A DNA stretch of 64,000 nt from Paenibacillus tundrae (GCF_030812775.1 NZ_JAUSTI010000001.1:372001-436000), one strand, 5' to 3'; positions 10,644-19,346 are shown, counted from the stretch's first letter. The notes: generated by a model from the sequence alone, not told the origin. Numbers and translations are program-made.

Positions 10644-11645
10644 ATGTTAATTAATGCGGTGTTTGAAGGTGGAGGCGTCAAAGGGATCTCACTTGCGGGT
10701 GCAGTGCAGGCAGCGCAGGATTACGATATGGTGTTTCACCGTGTGGCAGGTACATCTTCTGGCTCCATTGTGGCTGCTCTGATTGCGGCAGGATACCGAG
10801 CGGAAGAAATGAAGACTATTATTGAGAATATGCCATTTGCTTCATTGCTGCGTCGTTCTCCTATATTTGATGTACGCTGGATCGGTCCTGCGGCGAGGTT
10901 GTTTCTGAAGAAGGGGCTATACTCTGGGGAAGCACTCGAAGAATGGATTCGCAATATGCTGAAGCAAAAAGGAATTCGAACCTTTGCGGATCTTCCAAAA
11001 GGTAAATTGCTCATCACCGCATCGGATATTACAAACGGCACGATATTGGTTTTACCTGACGATATTGGGCGCTTTGGGATTGATCCAAGTAAGCTTGAGG
11101 TAGCCAAGGCTGTTCGCATGAGCTGTAGCATTCCTTACTTTTTCGATCCAGTTGTTATTCGAAGATCTCCGATCCTGTCTAAAGGCATGCGTTTTCCCGA
11201 TCAGTTTGTGTATGTGGTGGATGGTGGGTTGCTCAGTAATTTTCCGTTGTGGTTATTTGATGGGGACCGCGTAGAGCGAAGCGGTGAACCGATTCCGGTC
11301 GTTGGATTTAAAATGGTTGGCAAGACAGAAGGGAAGTCAGCACGAATTAGAGGGCCGCTCAGCATGCTTCAGGCGTTGGTGGAGACGATGCTTACCGCTC
11401 ATGATGAGCGATATATCGAACAGATTAATCGTTTCCGTACGATCAAAATACCGACAATAGGAATTAAACCCACACAGTTTCACCTTTCAGCCCAGGATAG
11501 CACCGCGTTATATTTATCTGGGTTAGCTGCCGGCACGGAGTTTTTTAGTGGGTGGAATACGAAGTTGTATGACGAGCAATTGAATAAGCAGCGCAAAGAA
11601 CTTCGGAAAAAACAAACCGAATCACTACCTCTGACACCTGTATAG
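10644..11645 (+). CDS. patatin-like phospholipase
   Basis: Cytoplasmic acyl hydrolase of the patatin family with a Ser-Asp dyad. The oxyanion-hole glycines are in EGGGVKG (residues 8-14), the nucleophile elbow is GTSSG (S38), and the catalytic Asp is D193 in DGGLLSNFP. No signal peptide or membrane helix is visible, so action on intracellular lipids or on lipids of imported material is likely, but the substrate cannot be told. The ATG at 10644 gives a start immediately before the conserved N-terminal strand; the ribosome site GGGGGT is modest. An earlier in-frame ATG (10614) lacks a site. Confidence 0.87.
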   Translation: MLINAVFEGGGVKGISLAGAVQAAQDYDMVFHRVAGTSSGSIVAALIAAGYRAEEMKTIIENMPFASLLRRSPIFDVRWIGPAARLFLKKGLYSGEALEEWIRNMLKQKGIRTFADLPKGKLLITASDITNGTILVLPDDIGRFGIDPSKLEVAKAVRMSCSIPYFFDPVVIRRSPILSKGMRFPDQFVYVVDGGLLSNFPLWLFDGDRVERSGEPIPVVGFKMVGKTEGKSARIRGPLSMLQALVETMLTAHDERYIEQINRFRTIKIPTIGIKPTQFHLSAQDSTALYLSGLAAGTEFFSGWNTKLYDEQLNKQRKELRKKQTESLPLTPV

Positions 11646-11675
11646 GAAGATTCAAATGTTCAGATACACTACCTC

Positions 11676-11717
11676 AAAAAAAAACAGCAATTCTCATGAT
11701 AGAGAGTTGCTGTTTTT
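11676..11717. terminator. bidirectional terminator between patatin gene and 11739 gene
   Basis: AAAAACAGCAA and TTGCTGTTTTT form the stem, with an A-run left and a T-run right, suiting both converging genes. Confidence 0.8.
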
Positions 11718-11738
11718 GGTGATTCCTTTTATTCAAAG

Positions 11739-12083
11739 TTAGTGAAATTTAGGAATATCTTCATCACTTTTACCTTTTTGACCTTGAATGACTTGGAACG
11801 GATAATCTTTGCGTTTCTTGGATGATCCGCTAGTACTCTTTTTGGTGCTGCCTTGTTGTGCATTAACTTTGGCCATCGTTCGTGCCGATGGTTTAACCTT
11901 AGGCGTTGATTTACGTCTCCAGCGCTGGGGAGGATACTTATACAGCAGGAATATTCCGCCTAACACAATCAGAGGTATGACAATTCGGGAAATTCCACCG
12001 CTGCTTAAATAACCTAATGCACCAATAGCAGCAAGTGTGATGAACGTCCAGAATAAGATCGCCTGCTTGTTCATATCAATCAC
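11739..12083 (-). CDS. small two-helix membrane protein of unknown function
   Basis: A 114-residue product with two hydrophobic segments (about residues 8-28 and 33-50), followed by a strongly basic, Ser/Lys/Thr-rich cytoplasmic-type tail with no recognised motif. The frame opens at a GTG overlapping the stop of the upstream yqhQ by 4 bases (GTGA); the ATG at 12074 is better placed relative to AAAGGGTG and may be the true start. It is clearly the second gene of a yqhQ operon. I do not recognise the family; conservation next to yqhQ in other Paenibacillus would help. Confidence 0.75.
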   Translation of the reverse strand: MIDMNKQAILFWTFITLAAIGALGYLSSGGISRIVIPLIVLGGIFLLYKYPPQRWRRKSTPKVKPSARTMAKVNAQQGSTKKSTSGSSKKRKDYPFQVIQGQKGKSDEDIPKFH

Positions 12084-13081
12084 CCTTTCACAGGATCAAG
12101 TGATGCAACAGAAATTTCTGACACTGCAGAAGCATTTGCAAGTTTTGCATCCAACTCACGCATACGGTTAAATGAGGCGATGGATACTTCAACCTGTTCA
12201 TTCGTAGGCTCTTTCGTCGTTAATAACTGTAGCCACAACCCCGGATATCCGAGATAGCGTAACAGCGGAATATCACGAACGGAATTGGTGATTTTCAGCA
12301 ATTCGAAGGAAATGCCCAGAACTACAGGTAGCAAAATCAACCGCTGACCCATACGTTCCCATAGGTTGTCGTAAGTGAAGAGGGAGTATAGAAATACACC
12401 TATAATCACCGTCAACATAATGAAGCTACTGCCGCAACGATAATGAAGTCGGCTATATTTTTGCACATTTTCTGGCGTGAGCTCTTCACCTGCTTCATGA
12501 GCACTGATTACCTTATGCTCTGCACCGTGGTATTGGAACAAACGTTTAATCATGGGTGTCTGAGAGATCAACCAGAGATAAGCAAGCAACAGAATCAGCT
12601 TAATGCCGCCTTCCAGTAAATTATGCAAAAACTGATTGTCGAATGCATTCTTGAAAAGAAAATTCTCGATGACCACCGGTAGCAGGGTAAGTACAATCTT
12701 CCCGAATAAGAATGAGAGTATGGCTACTGCGGTTACTCCAATAATCATGCTCAGGCTCCAGCCAGAGCCTTCTTTTTCTTTTTGTTTTGCTTTTTCTTCC
12801 GGTTCCAGTTCATCATCAGCATACGCGTCAGCAGAGTAATTCAGGTGTTTACTGCCCTTAACGCTCGAATCTATAATGCTGACAATCCCGCGCACTAACG
12901 GAATCCGCCGCAATTTCATGACCCAGGACTTGTCTTGCTTGGGAACTTCCAAATACGTGATCTCGCCGTCTTTTCTTCGCACAGCCGTAACATTGACGTG
13001 TTTCCCACCAAACATTACGCCTTCAATGACAGCTTGCCCCCCATAGCTGACAGGCTTGGATTGTTGAGGCAAATTACTCAC
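12080..13081 (-). CDS. yqhQ: DUF1385 membrane protein YqhQ
   Basis: Conserved membrane protein of unknown biochemical role, found in many Bacillota next to aroQ-papA-efp, as here. The N-terminus YGGQAVIEGVMFGG (residues about 13-26) and RYHGAEHK-like sequence (visible as FQYHGAEHKVISAHE) are diagnostic of DUF1385. Several hydrophobic helices lie in the middle and C-terminal half, separated by an acidic/Lys-rich stretch near residues 85-105. Length 333 fits the family. It is divergent from yqhR, whose TTG start lies about 230 bases away. An ATG start is kept, with AATAGGAAGGTGA just upstream as the ribosome site. Confidence 0.9.
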   Translation of the reverse strand: MSNLPQQSKPVSYGGQAVIEGVMFGGKHVNVTAVRRKDGEITYLEVPKQDKSWVMKLRRIPLVRGIVSIIDSSVKGSKHLNYSADAYADDELEPEEKAKQKEKEGSGWSLSMIIGVTAVAILSFLFGKIVLTLLPVVIENFLFKNAFDNQFLHNLLEGGIKLILLLAYLWLISQTPMIKRLFQYHGAEHKVISAHEAGEELTPENVQKYSRLHYRCGSSFIMLTVIIGVFLYSLFTYDNLWERMGQRLILLPVVLGISFELLKITNSVRDIPLLRYLGYPGLWLQLLTTKEPTNEQVEVSIASFNRMRELDAKLANASAVSEISVASLDPVKG

Positions 13082-13308
13082 CTTCCTATTCTGTTCTATG
13101 CCTTCATGGTAGAAGGCGGTTTGATAACCCTATTGTATCGAATTTTGAGAGCAATTTCTAGTTTGCAGGACAATCCGTGCTGGATGTTGTTAAGTTTGGT
13201 CAGAATGGAACATACTACCCCATAAACAATCCGTGTGAATCGAAGCTTCACAATGGGAGATATAGCCTTGTACCCATGTAGAAGAGAAAAATGGAAGGAG
13301 CTTAACAC

Positions 13309-13884
13309 TTGACAGAGCATACAGAAGATCGGGGACATCGAAAAGACCAAATTTCAGATCGCAATAGATTGGCTGGACAGAGCAGTCGTAGAAAGCAAAA
13401 ACAAGGAGAAGCACATTACTTGACCAAGCCGTTTCCATTTGCTGTGGAATTAGGTTTTTTCGCAGGATTTATATGGGGGGCAATATATTTACTGTTGTAT
13501 GTCATCCATTTTACGATTGTACCTCTAGGTTTTTTGGCGGAGCCTTTTTTCAAGCATGAATTCGTGAATTCCATGGCAGGGCATTTGACAGGATGGTTGT
13601 TTTTTATCGCGTTTTCGATCCTAGCTGCTGTTCTCTATACCTTTACACTTCGTAAGCTAAAAGGGCCGATCCCGGGTATGATCTACGGAATCATCTGGTG
13701 GCTTATTATCTTTGTGCTGGTCGGACCTAAGGTGCATATGATGAAGCCTCAGAATGAATTAACTTGGGATTCAATCATCACTGAATTCTGTTTCTTCCTG
13801 CTGTGGGGACTCTTCATCGGTTATACAGTAGCTATGGAGTACACAGACGAACGTAAGCGTGAGCCAGAGAAAGCAGGAGCATAG
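13309..13884 (+). CDS. yqhR: YqhR-like conserved membrane protein
   Basis: A 191-residue membrane protein with four hydrophobic helices (beginning near FAVELGFFAGFIWGAIY), preceded by about 45 hydrophilic residues and ending in a charged tail (DERKREPEKAGA). Its place between yqhQ and aroQ is the same as in B. subtilis, supporting identity with YqhR; function unknown. The start is TTG at 13309, with GGAAGGAG (13293-13300) 8 bases before it, and no ATG is available nearby. The 78-base gap to aroQ may carry a weak promoter. Confidence 0.85.
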   Translation: MTEHTEDRGHRKDQISDRNRLAGQSSRRKQKQGEAHYLTKPFPFAVELGFFAGFIWGAIYLLLYVIHFTIVPLGFLAEPFFKHEFVNSMAGHLTGWLFFIAFSILAAVLYTFTLRKLKGPIPGMIYGIIWWLIIFVLVGPKVHMMKPQNELTWDSIITEFCFFLLWGLFIGYTVAMEYTDERKREPEKAGA

Positions 13885-13961
13885 CCGCAAAAAAGCTTCT
13901 CAATCCGGCAATGGCTGTGTTAAAATAGCAGATGGTTATTTGCAGAGAGGATGGAGCAGCT

Positions 13962-14405
13962 ATGAAACGAATTGTTGTGATCAATGGCCCGAACCTAAAC
14001 ATGCTAGGTGTACGTGAACCTGGCATCTATGGAACGCTTAGTCTGAAGGATATTGAAGACAAAATTCGCAGACAGGCTGAAGAGCTGGGCGTCTCCATCA
14101 CTTTTTATCAATCTAATCACGAAGGGGACATCATTGATCGAATCCACGCAGCGATGGGGGAAGACGACGGAATTATGCTGAATGCCGGAGCTTATACTCA
14201 TTACAGCTACGCTATACGGGATGCGATTAATGCCGTAAAAGTCCCTACAGTGGAAGTTCATCTATCCAACATTCATGCACGCGAAGCGTTCAGACATCAT
14301 TCAGTAATTGCTGCAGAAACGATCGGGCAGATTGCCGGATTTGGCGAAGTAAGCTATGAACTGGGATTGCTGGCTCTCGTGCGTCATCTGGACAAACAAA
14401 CCTGA
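13962..14405 (+). CDS. aroQ: 3-dehydroquinate dehydratase, type II
   Basis: Shikimate pathway enzyme that converts 3-dehydroquinate to 3-dehydroshikimate. All type II hallmarks are present: NGPNLNMLG with the catalytic region following (GTREP-like VREPGIYG, tyrosine in the active-site loop), QSNHEGDIID, NAGAYTHYSYAI, and HLSNIHAREAFRH. At 147 residues the length is typical. The ATG at 13962 is preceded by ATGGAG; the longer frame adds 10 residues not present in the family. It is followed by papA after 39 bases. Confidence 0.96.
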   Translation: MKRIVVINGPNLNMLGVREPGIYGTLSLKDIEDKIRRQAEELGVSITFYQSNHEGDIIDRIHAAMGEDDGIMLNAGAYTHYSYAIRDAINAVKVPTVEVHLSNIHAREAFRHHSVIAAETIGQIAGFGEVSYELGLLALVRHLDKQT

Positions 14406-14444
14406 GCCGGGAACCCGGGAATGTGAGAGAAAGAAGGGTTACCG

Positions 14445-15518
14445 ATGGAAAACAAACGAGTGAATAAGTTGCGTGAGGCTATGCGCGAGCGTGAACTCAC
14501 GGCTATGCTGATTACTAATCCGATTAACCGTCGTTACATGACGAATTTTACGGGTTCAGCGGGATACGTGCTTATTACGGAACAGGAAGCTTACTTGCTG
14601 ACCGATTTCCGCTATATGACACAAGCACCCCTACAAGCTAAAGGATTTACCGTTGTGGAACACGGACCAAAACCGATGGATTCCGTGCGTGAGCTGTTGC
14701 TTTCCGCAAACATCAAGGAAGTTGGCTTTGAGCAAGATAGCGTGACATTTGGCACGCATGCATCTTATGCTGAAACACTTCAACCGGTTGAGCTGAAAGC
14801 TGTCTCCGGTGTTGTGGAACAACTTCGCATGTTCAAGGACGAGGATGAAATCGCTGTAATGCAAAGAGCAGCAGATTTGGCAGATGCAACGTTCAGCCAC
14901 GTTTTACAATTTGCTAAACCGGGCATGACTGAGCGTGAGGTTGATTTGGAGATGGAGTTCTTCATGCGTAAGCATGGTGCGACATCTTCATCGTTTGATA
15001 CGATCGTTGCCTCAGGTGAACGTTCTGCAATGCCACACGGGGTAGCCAGTGAGAAGGTCATTGGACAGAACGAATTGATTACGTTTGACTTTGGTGCGTT
15101 GCTGGACGGTTACTGTTCAGATCTGACTCGTACCATTGCAACAGGTACACCTGTACCTGAGCTACGCAAAATCTATGATATCGTACTGGAAGCCCAGTTA
15201 CATACGCTGGAGAACCTGAAACCGGGTATGACCGGACGCGAAGCCGATGCACTGGCACGTGATGTCATTGCAGGCTACGGCTACGGAGATCAGTTCGGAC
15301 ATAGCACAGGTCATGGCTTGGGTATGGAGGTTCATGAATCTCCTCGTTTGTCCAAGCTTAGTGACGATGTATTGAAACCGGGCATGGTTGTAACTGTAGA
15401 ACCGGGTATTTATATCGACGGTCTTGGCGGTGTACGCATCGAAGACGATGTGGTTATCACAGAGACAGGCATTCATATTTTAACAAAATCGGATAAGAAA
15501 TTTACCGTTATCGGCTAA
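14445..15518 (+). CDS. papA: Xaa-Pro aminopeptidase-like M24 peptidase (PapA/YqhT)
   Basis: Metallopeptidase that removes N-terminal residues before proline. An N-terminal creatinase-like domain (1-125) precedes the pita-bread catalytic domain (about 130-357). Metal ligands and catalytic residues can be seen in FDFGALLDGYCSDLTRT (two Asp), GHSTGHGLGMEVHE (His), TVEPGIYIDG (Glu) and GVRIEDDVVIT (Glu). Length 357 matches YqhT. The synteny aroQ-papA-efp is conserved. The product likely works on proline-rich peptides released inside the cell. Confidence 0.93.
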   Translation: MENKRVNKLREAMRERELTAMLITNPINRRYMTNFTGSAGYVLITEQEAYLLTDFRYMTQAPLQAKGFTVVEHGPKPMDSVRELLLSANIKEVGFEQDSVTFGTHASYAETLQPVELKAVSGVVEQLRMFKDEDEIAVMQRAADLADATFSHVLQFAKPGMTEREVDLEMEFFMRKHGATSSSFDTIVASGERSAMPHGVASEKVIGQNELITFDFGALLDGYCSDLTRTIATGTPVPELRKIYDIVLEAQLHTLENLKPGMTGREADALARDVIAGYGYGDQFGHSTGHGLGMEVHESPRLSKLSDDVLKPGMVVTVEPGIYIDGLGGVRIEDDVVITETGIHILTKSDKKFTVIG

Positions 15519-15616
15519 ATGACTATCCACCGGTGATAGAAACGAATTTTTAATTTAAAGATGAATTTTCTCCTCAATCGTAATGTGTAATTAGCGTAGT
15601 AGTGAAGGGGAAGGAA

Positions 15617-15720
15617 TCGATTCTGAAGAAGCGTTAGCGTTCGCCTTTGTCTTCCTATTTATATCCTTATAAAGTCTAATCAGGTAAATAGGAAGACAAC
15701 AGCGATCGTAAGAACGATCC
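15617..15720. repeat. long imperfect inverted repeat upstream of efp
   Basis: The 312-base gap between papA and efp holds a perfect 14-base inverted repeat, TGTCTTCCTATTTA (15648-15661) and TAAATAGGAAGACA (15685-15698), around a 23-base loop. Pairing continues outward imperfectly (TCGC with GCGA), and a second small hairpin GATCGT-AAGA-ACGATC follows (about 15705-15720). There is no T-run, so it is not an ordinary terminator. It could be a structured RNA, or a dispersed intergenic repeat; I saw no second copy in this window. Confidence 0.55.
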
Positions 15721-15750
15721 GAACCTGGAACGGTCACGCCGCACATGGTA

Positions 15751-15779
15751 TTGTATTCAGGCAAAGTCATATTTAAAAT
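15751..15779 (+). promoter_or_regulatory. possible efp promoter
   Basis: TTGTAT (15751-15756) and TAAAAT (15774-15779) with a 17-base spacer lie about 50 bases before efp and downstream of the inverted repeat. Confidence 0.45.
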
Positions 15780-15830
15780 AACGCATCGACTTGTATCACC
15801 TACTTTTCAACTATACCAGGAGGGATCTTT

Positions 15831-16388
15831 GTGATTTCAGTAAACGATTTTAAAACAGGCTTGACTGTACAAGTAGATAACGATATCTATACCGTACTTG
15901 ATTTCCAACACGTTAAACCAGGTAAAGGCGCTGCCTTTGTACGTTCCAAATTGAAAAATTTGCGCAATGGTAACACAGTTGAAAAAACATTCCGTGCAGG
16001 TGAAACAATTGGCCGTGCAATCATCGAAAACCGTGGCGTATCTTACCTGTATGCAAGTGGTGCAGAGCATACGTTCATGGATAACGAAACATATGACCAG
16101 TTCACTTTGACGAGTGACCAACTGGAATGGGAATTGAACTTCCTGAAAGAAAACATGAACGTAAAAATCGTTAGCTACCAAGGTGAAATCCTCGGGATTG
16201 ACTTGCCAACAAGCGTGGAGTTGAAAGTTATCGAAACAGAGCCAAGTGTTAAAGGTAACACTGCACAAGGTGCTACCAAGAACGCGAAAGTAGAAACAGG
16301 ATTGAATGTACAAGTTCCTTTGTTCATCAACGAAGGTGACGTTCTCCTGATCGATACACGTGAAGGTAAATACTCTTCCCGTGCGTAA
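15831..16388 (+). CDS. efp: translation elongation factor P
   Basis: EF-P enters the ribosomal E site and relieves stalling at polyproline. The 185-residue product has the N-terminal KOW-like domain with the loop [10 protein letters not shown] carrying the modifiable Lys (near residue 32), followed by two OB domains and the C-terminal [17 protein letters not shown] signature. The GTG start at 15831 follows GGAGGGA. In B. subtilis this lysine is 5-aminopentanolated; the modification genes are not in this window. The preceding gap contains a long inverted repeat and a candidate promoter. Confidence 0.97.
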   Translation: MISVNDFKTGLTVQVDNDIYTVLDFQHVKPGKGAAFVRSKLKNLRNGNTVEKTFRAGETIGRAIIENRGVSYLYASGAEHTFMDNETYDQFTLTSDQLEWELNFLKENMNVKIVSYQGEILGIDLPTSVELKVIETEPSVKGNTAQGATKNAKVETGLNVQVPLFINEGDVLLIDTREGKYSSRA

Positions 16389-16423
16389 CTTTCAATGACT
16401 GTAAGCGAATAAACGGTCTGTTC

Positions 16424-16457
16424 AACCCTTTGCCATTTGTTTGGCAGAGGGTTTTTT
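16424..16457 (+). terminator. terminator after efp
   Basis: AACCCTTTGCCA pairs with TGGCAGAGGGTT, followed by six T. Confidence 0.85.
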
Positions 16458-16578
16458 CGAAAAAAGGTTAGCCTATCAGACGCTTTCGTAATATACTGGG
16501 TTAAAGTCATTTTTCGGAGAGAATAATGGCGATGGACATCAATTATGCATACTGCACAAGGTAGGGAGTGGATTTGCG

Positions 16579-17832
16579 TTGTCATTGTACGTCATGAAAT
16601 TTGGGGGCAGCTCGGTCGGAGACACGGAGCGTATGAAACGTGTAGCTGGACGTGTTGTAGAGAAAATGGATGAAGGCCATCAGTGTGTAGTTGTCGTTTC
16701 GGCAATGGGAGATACAACCGATGATTTGATTGATCAAGCGAAACAATTGAATAGTGAGTTACCAGCACGTGAGATGGATATGTTGCTTACGACTGGAGAA
16801 CAGATTTCAATCTCTTTGTTATCCATGGCTATTCAAGCACTTGGACGCAAAGCTGTGTCGTTTACAGGCTGGCAAGCTGGTTTCCGCACAGAGCCAGTTC
16901 ATGGCAAAGCGCGTATTAACGATATTCAGCCTGAGCGAGTAATGAGAGCGCTTGAGGACGGTAATATTGTTATCGTTGCAGGTTTCCAAGGGATGACAGA
17001 AGACGGCGAGATCACTACATTAGGTCGGGGCGGCTCGGACACAACGGCCGTAGCGCTGGCAGCAGCTATTCAAGCGGATGCGTGCGAGATCTATACGGAT
17101 GTGGACGGGATTTATTCTACTGATCCAAGGATCGTGAAGGTTGCACGTAAGCTGAAAGAAATTTCGTATGACGAAATGCTGGAATTAGCAAATCTGGGCG
17201 CAGCCGTGTTGCACCCGCGTGCAGTGGAGTACGCGAAGCATTCCGGTGTACCTTTGATTGTAAGATCCAGCTTTAACCATAATGAAGGAACGGTTGTGAA
17301 GGAGGAAGCAACGATGGAACAAGGTGTAGTGGTTAGTGGTATTGCCTATGACAAAAACGTAGCTCGCATCAGCATTTTGGGTGTTCCAGATGCCCCAGGA
17401 GTTCTGGCAGAGGTGTTTGGTGCTCTGGCGTCTGAACAGCTTGACGTTGATATCATCGTGCAAAGTGGTGTTATGGACGGAAAAGCAGACTTCTCCTTCT
17501 CCGTAGCATTGTCTGATCGTGAGAACGCATTGCGTGTCATTGAGAGCCTCCACAGTCGTTTACCGTATCGTGAAGTGACTTCTGAAGAGAACTTGGTTAA
17601 AGTATCGATCGTAGGCGCAGGTATGGTGAGTCATCCAGGCGTGGCTGCGAAGATGTTCCAAGTGATCTCAGGTGAAGGTGTGAGCATCAAAATGGTAAGC
17701 ACATCTGAGATTAAAGTCTCTTGTGTCATCGATGGGGAGAAACTGCATGATGTAATCAAGGCATTGCACACAGCATATGACCTCGACACAGCGGAACAAG
17801 CTGTAGTTGGCGGGCCGCAAGTTCGTCGATAA
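16579..17832 (+). CDS. lysC: aspartate kinase, lysC type with internal beta-subunit start
   Basis: Phosphorylates aspartate, the first step to lysine, threonine, methionine and diaminopimelate. The kinase domain opens with MKFGGSSVGD and contains GRGGSDTTA near residue 155; two ACT domains (about 265-417) bind the feedback effector. The start is TTG at 16579 with GGAGTGGA before it. A strong ribosome site AAGGAGG (17299-17305) precedes an in-frame ATG at 17314 (Met246), exactly the arrangement by which B. subtilis aspartokinase II makes its separate beta subunit (here 172 residues). No lysine riboswitch is present in the 120 bases upstream. Confidence 0.93.
   Translation: MSLYVMKFGGSSVGDTERMKRVAGRVVEKMDEGHQCVVVVSAMGDTTDDLIDQAKQLNSELPAREMDMLLTTGEQISISLLSMAIQALGRKAVSFTGWQAGFRTEPVHGKARINDIQPERVMRALEDGNIVIVAGFQGMTEDGEITTLGRGGSDTTAVALAAAIQADACEIYTDVDGIYSTDPRIVKVARKLKEISYDEMLELANLGAAVLHPRAVEYAKHSGVPLIVRSSFNHNEGTVVKEEATMEQGVVVSGIAYDKNVARISILGVPDAPGVLAEVFGALASEQLDVDIIVQSGVMDGKADFSFSVALSDRENALRVIESLHSRLPYREVTSEENLVKVSIVGAGMVSHPGVAAKMFQVISGEGVSIKMVSTSEIKVSCVIDGEKLHDVIKALHTAYDLDTAEQAVVGGPQVRR
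17314..17832 (+). CDS. aspartate kinase beta subunit from internal start (nested in lysC)
   Basis: In-frame ATG inside lysC preceded by AAGGAGG with an 8-base spacer. The product would be the 172-residue ACT-domain half of aspartokinase. By analogy with B. subtilis LysC, two of these associate with two full-length chains. The site is seen directly; its use is inferred. Confidence 0.6.
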   Translation: MEQGVVVSGIAYDKNVARISILGVPDAPGVLAEVFGALASEQLDVDIIVQSGVMDGKADFSFSVALSDRENALRVIESLHSRLPYREVTSEENLVKVSIVGAGMVSHPGVAAKMFQVISGEGVSIKMVSTSEIKVSCVIDGEKLHDVIKALHTAYDLDTAEQAVVGGPQVRR

Positions 17833-17892
17833 TGGAATAAACTATTTCGTCTAGAAGTCTGGTTTGTAGCAACATAGACCTATAGGCATAAG

Positions 17893-17928
17893 AAAAGGCT
17901 AATCGAAGCACATTCGGTTAGCCTTTTT
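17893..17928 (+). terminator. terminator after lysC
   Basis: AAAAGGCTAATCGAA pairs with TTCGGTTAGCCTTTT (one wobble), ending in a T-run. Confidence 0.88.
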
Positions 17929-18051
17929 GGGTTCGTTATTAGACGTTATGCAACCTTCAGCGCATTGTTGACTCCCGATGAGTCTTAGGAACGGCGACAT
18001 GATTCCTATACAGCATGCATCTCTTTTGTTATGATGTAAACGTGTTAGTTT

Positions 18052-18076
18052 GGTTTACAAAATCGTTTTGTAAACC
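18052..18076. promoter_or_regulatory. perfect palindromic operator before the LacI-family gene
   Basis: GGTTTACAAAA-TCG-TTTTGTAAACC is an 11-3-11 perfect inverted repeat. A promoter (TATACA at 18007, TATGAT at 18030, spacer 17) lies just upstream, so the palindrome sits within the first transcribed bases. This is a good candidate for the autoregulatory operator of the LacI-type repressor; the half-site TTTTGTAAAC recurs at 19286-19295 before the transporter genes. Confidence 0.7.
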
Positions 18077-18102
18077 TTTTAGAAGAGGCGGGTGGAGTAG
18101 CG

Positions 18103-19152
18103 TTGGACAAAAAGAAAAAAGTAACGATGCAGGAAATTGCGGATAGAGTAGGTGTATCCAAATATGCAGTATCGAAAGCGTTATCTGGCAAGGCAGGCAT
18201 CAGTACGGCAACACGTGAGCGCATATTTGAAGTGGCTTCGAATCTAGGTTATTTGGATCAGCAACTAACTAGACGCACGATGGCGCCTAAGACGCAGGCA
18301 GAGGAAGAAGAGCGAATGATCGGTATCCTTTTTCCCAATATCCGTAGTCAGAATCGAGAATCTTTTTATTGGGGGCGTGTGCTTGAAGGGGTGTTTCGCG
18401 GTTTAGAAGAGCACGGGATCTCATCGGTACTCATTACGGACGACAGTCCTCATCATTTTAACAAACTCATGCGACCAGAGGCGTTACTAGGTATCATCGG
18501 GATCGGACTGATTGATACAGCTATGCTGGTTGAGTTACGTTCACTTGGTATTCCTTTTGTTATTATAGATCACGAGGATGAGTTAGTTGCTTCAGATACA
18601 GTGTTTATGAACAATTATGATATCTATCGTAAGCTGACGAAGTTTCTGATTGGTAAAGGCCATCGACATATTCAGTTTGTAGGAGATTGGTCGTATGCCC
18701 GTAGTTTTGCCGATCGTTGGAGTGGATTTAAGGCGATTCTTGATGAAAATGGTATACCTTACACTCCACATAAAGAGCTGCTACAGATTAGACCCACGCA
18801 TCATCATGAAAATCTAGAGCTGATTCGCACAGCAATGCAACAGCTCAGTGAGAATTCTTCCACCACCGCGATAGTATGTGCCAACGACAAGGTGGCTTCA
18901 TTATGCATGGCTGAATTGGAGAGACAAGGTAAACGAATCCCTGCCGATATTTCAGTTGTTGCTTTTGACAACGATCCTGACGTTCAGGCGCAATATCCTG
19001 AGTTGTGTACTGTGAACGCAGAGACTGAGGCGCTAGGAGTGCAGGCAGTGGAAATCATGCAATGGAGGCTGAAGCATATCGGAATGCCTTATGAGAAGAG
19101 ACTCATTCAAGGTGAACTGATTATCAAAGGCAGCATTGATAGCCTAGTCTAA
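18103..19152 (+). CDS. LacI-family transcriptional regulator of the mannoside locus
   Basis: A 349-residue repressor. The N-terminal helix-turn-helix (MQEIADRVGVSKYAVSKALS, residues about 7-26) and hinge helix region are followed by a periplasmic-binding-protein-like sugar domain (about 65-345) with VCANDKVASLCM typical of the family. TTG start at 18103 preceded by GGTGGAG. It is separated by 249 bases from an ABC sugar transporter and beta-mannosidase on the same strand, so its inducer is probably a mannoside or mannobiose-like sugar. The upstream perfect palindrome suggests self-regulation. Confidence 0.9.
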   Translation: MDKKKKVTMQEIADRVGVSKYAVSKALSGKAGISTATRERIFEVASNLGYLDQQLTRRTMAPKTQAEEEERMIGILFPNIRSQNRESFYWGRVLEGVFRGLEEHGISSVLITDDSPHHFNKLMRPEALLGIIGIGLIDTAMLVELRSLGIPFVIIDHEDELVASDTVFMNNYDIYRKLTKFLIGKGHRHIQFVGDWSYARSFADRWSGFKAILDENGIPYTPHKELLQIRPTHHHENLELIRTAMQQLSENSSTTAIVCANDKVASLCMAELERQGKRIPADISVVAFDNDPDVQAQYPELCTVNAETEALGVQAVEIMQWRLKHIGMPYEKRLIQGELIIKGSIDSLV

Positions 19153-19167
19153 CATACAACCATGTGA

Positions 19168-19201
19168 GGTTATCCATTACAGGTGAATGTAAAGGATAGC
19201 C
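19168..19201 (+). terminator. weak hairpin after the LacI gene
   Basis: GGTTATCCATTAC pairs with GTAAAGGATAGCC (one mismatch, one wobble), but only a short T stretch follows, so termination may be partial. Confidence 0.45.
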
Positions 19202-19256
19202 TATTTGGTATGAAGGGAATATCTATCAAACGAGGATTATTCATATTATTTATCTA

Positions 19257-19346
19257 TGTAAACGCTTAAAGTAAACCTATTAAAATTTTGTAAACATAAT
19301 AATATCAACAAATTAGTTGACAGTATACTTAGGAAATGACTATGAT
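19257..19346 (+). promoter_or_regulatory. promoter region of the mannoside operon: cre-like site, operator half-site, sigma-A promoter
   Basis: TGTAAACGCTTAAA (19257-19270) matches the CcpA cre consensus at 13 of 14 positions. TTTTGTAAAC (19286-19295) repeats the half-site of the palindrome before the LacI gene. TTGACA (19317-19322) and TATGAT (19341-19346) with an 18-base spacer form the promoter. Repression by the local LacI protein and catabolite control by CcpA are inferred. Confidence 0.6.

Noticed and set aside
16459..16578. Lysine riboswitch before lysC
   Set aside because: The gap after the efp terminator is only about 120 bases and shows none of the conserved lysine-element motifs.
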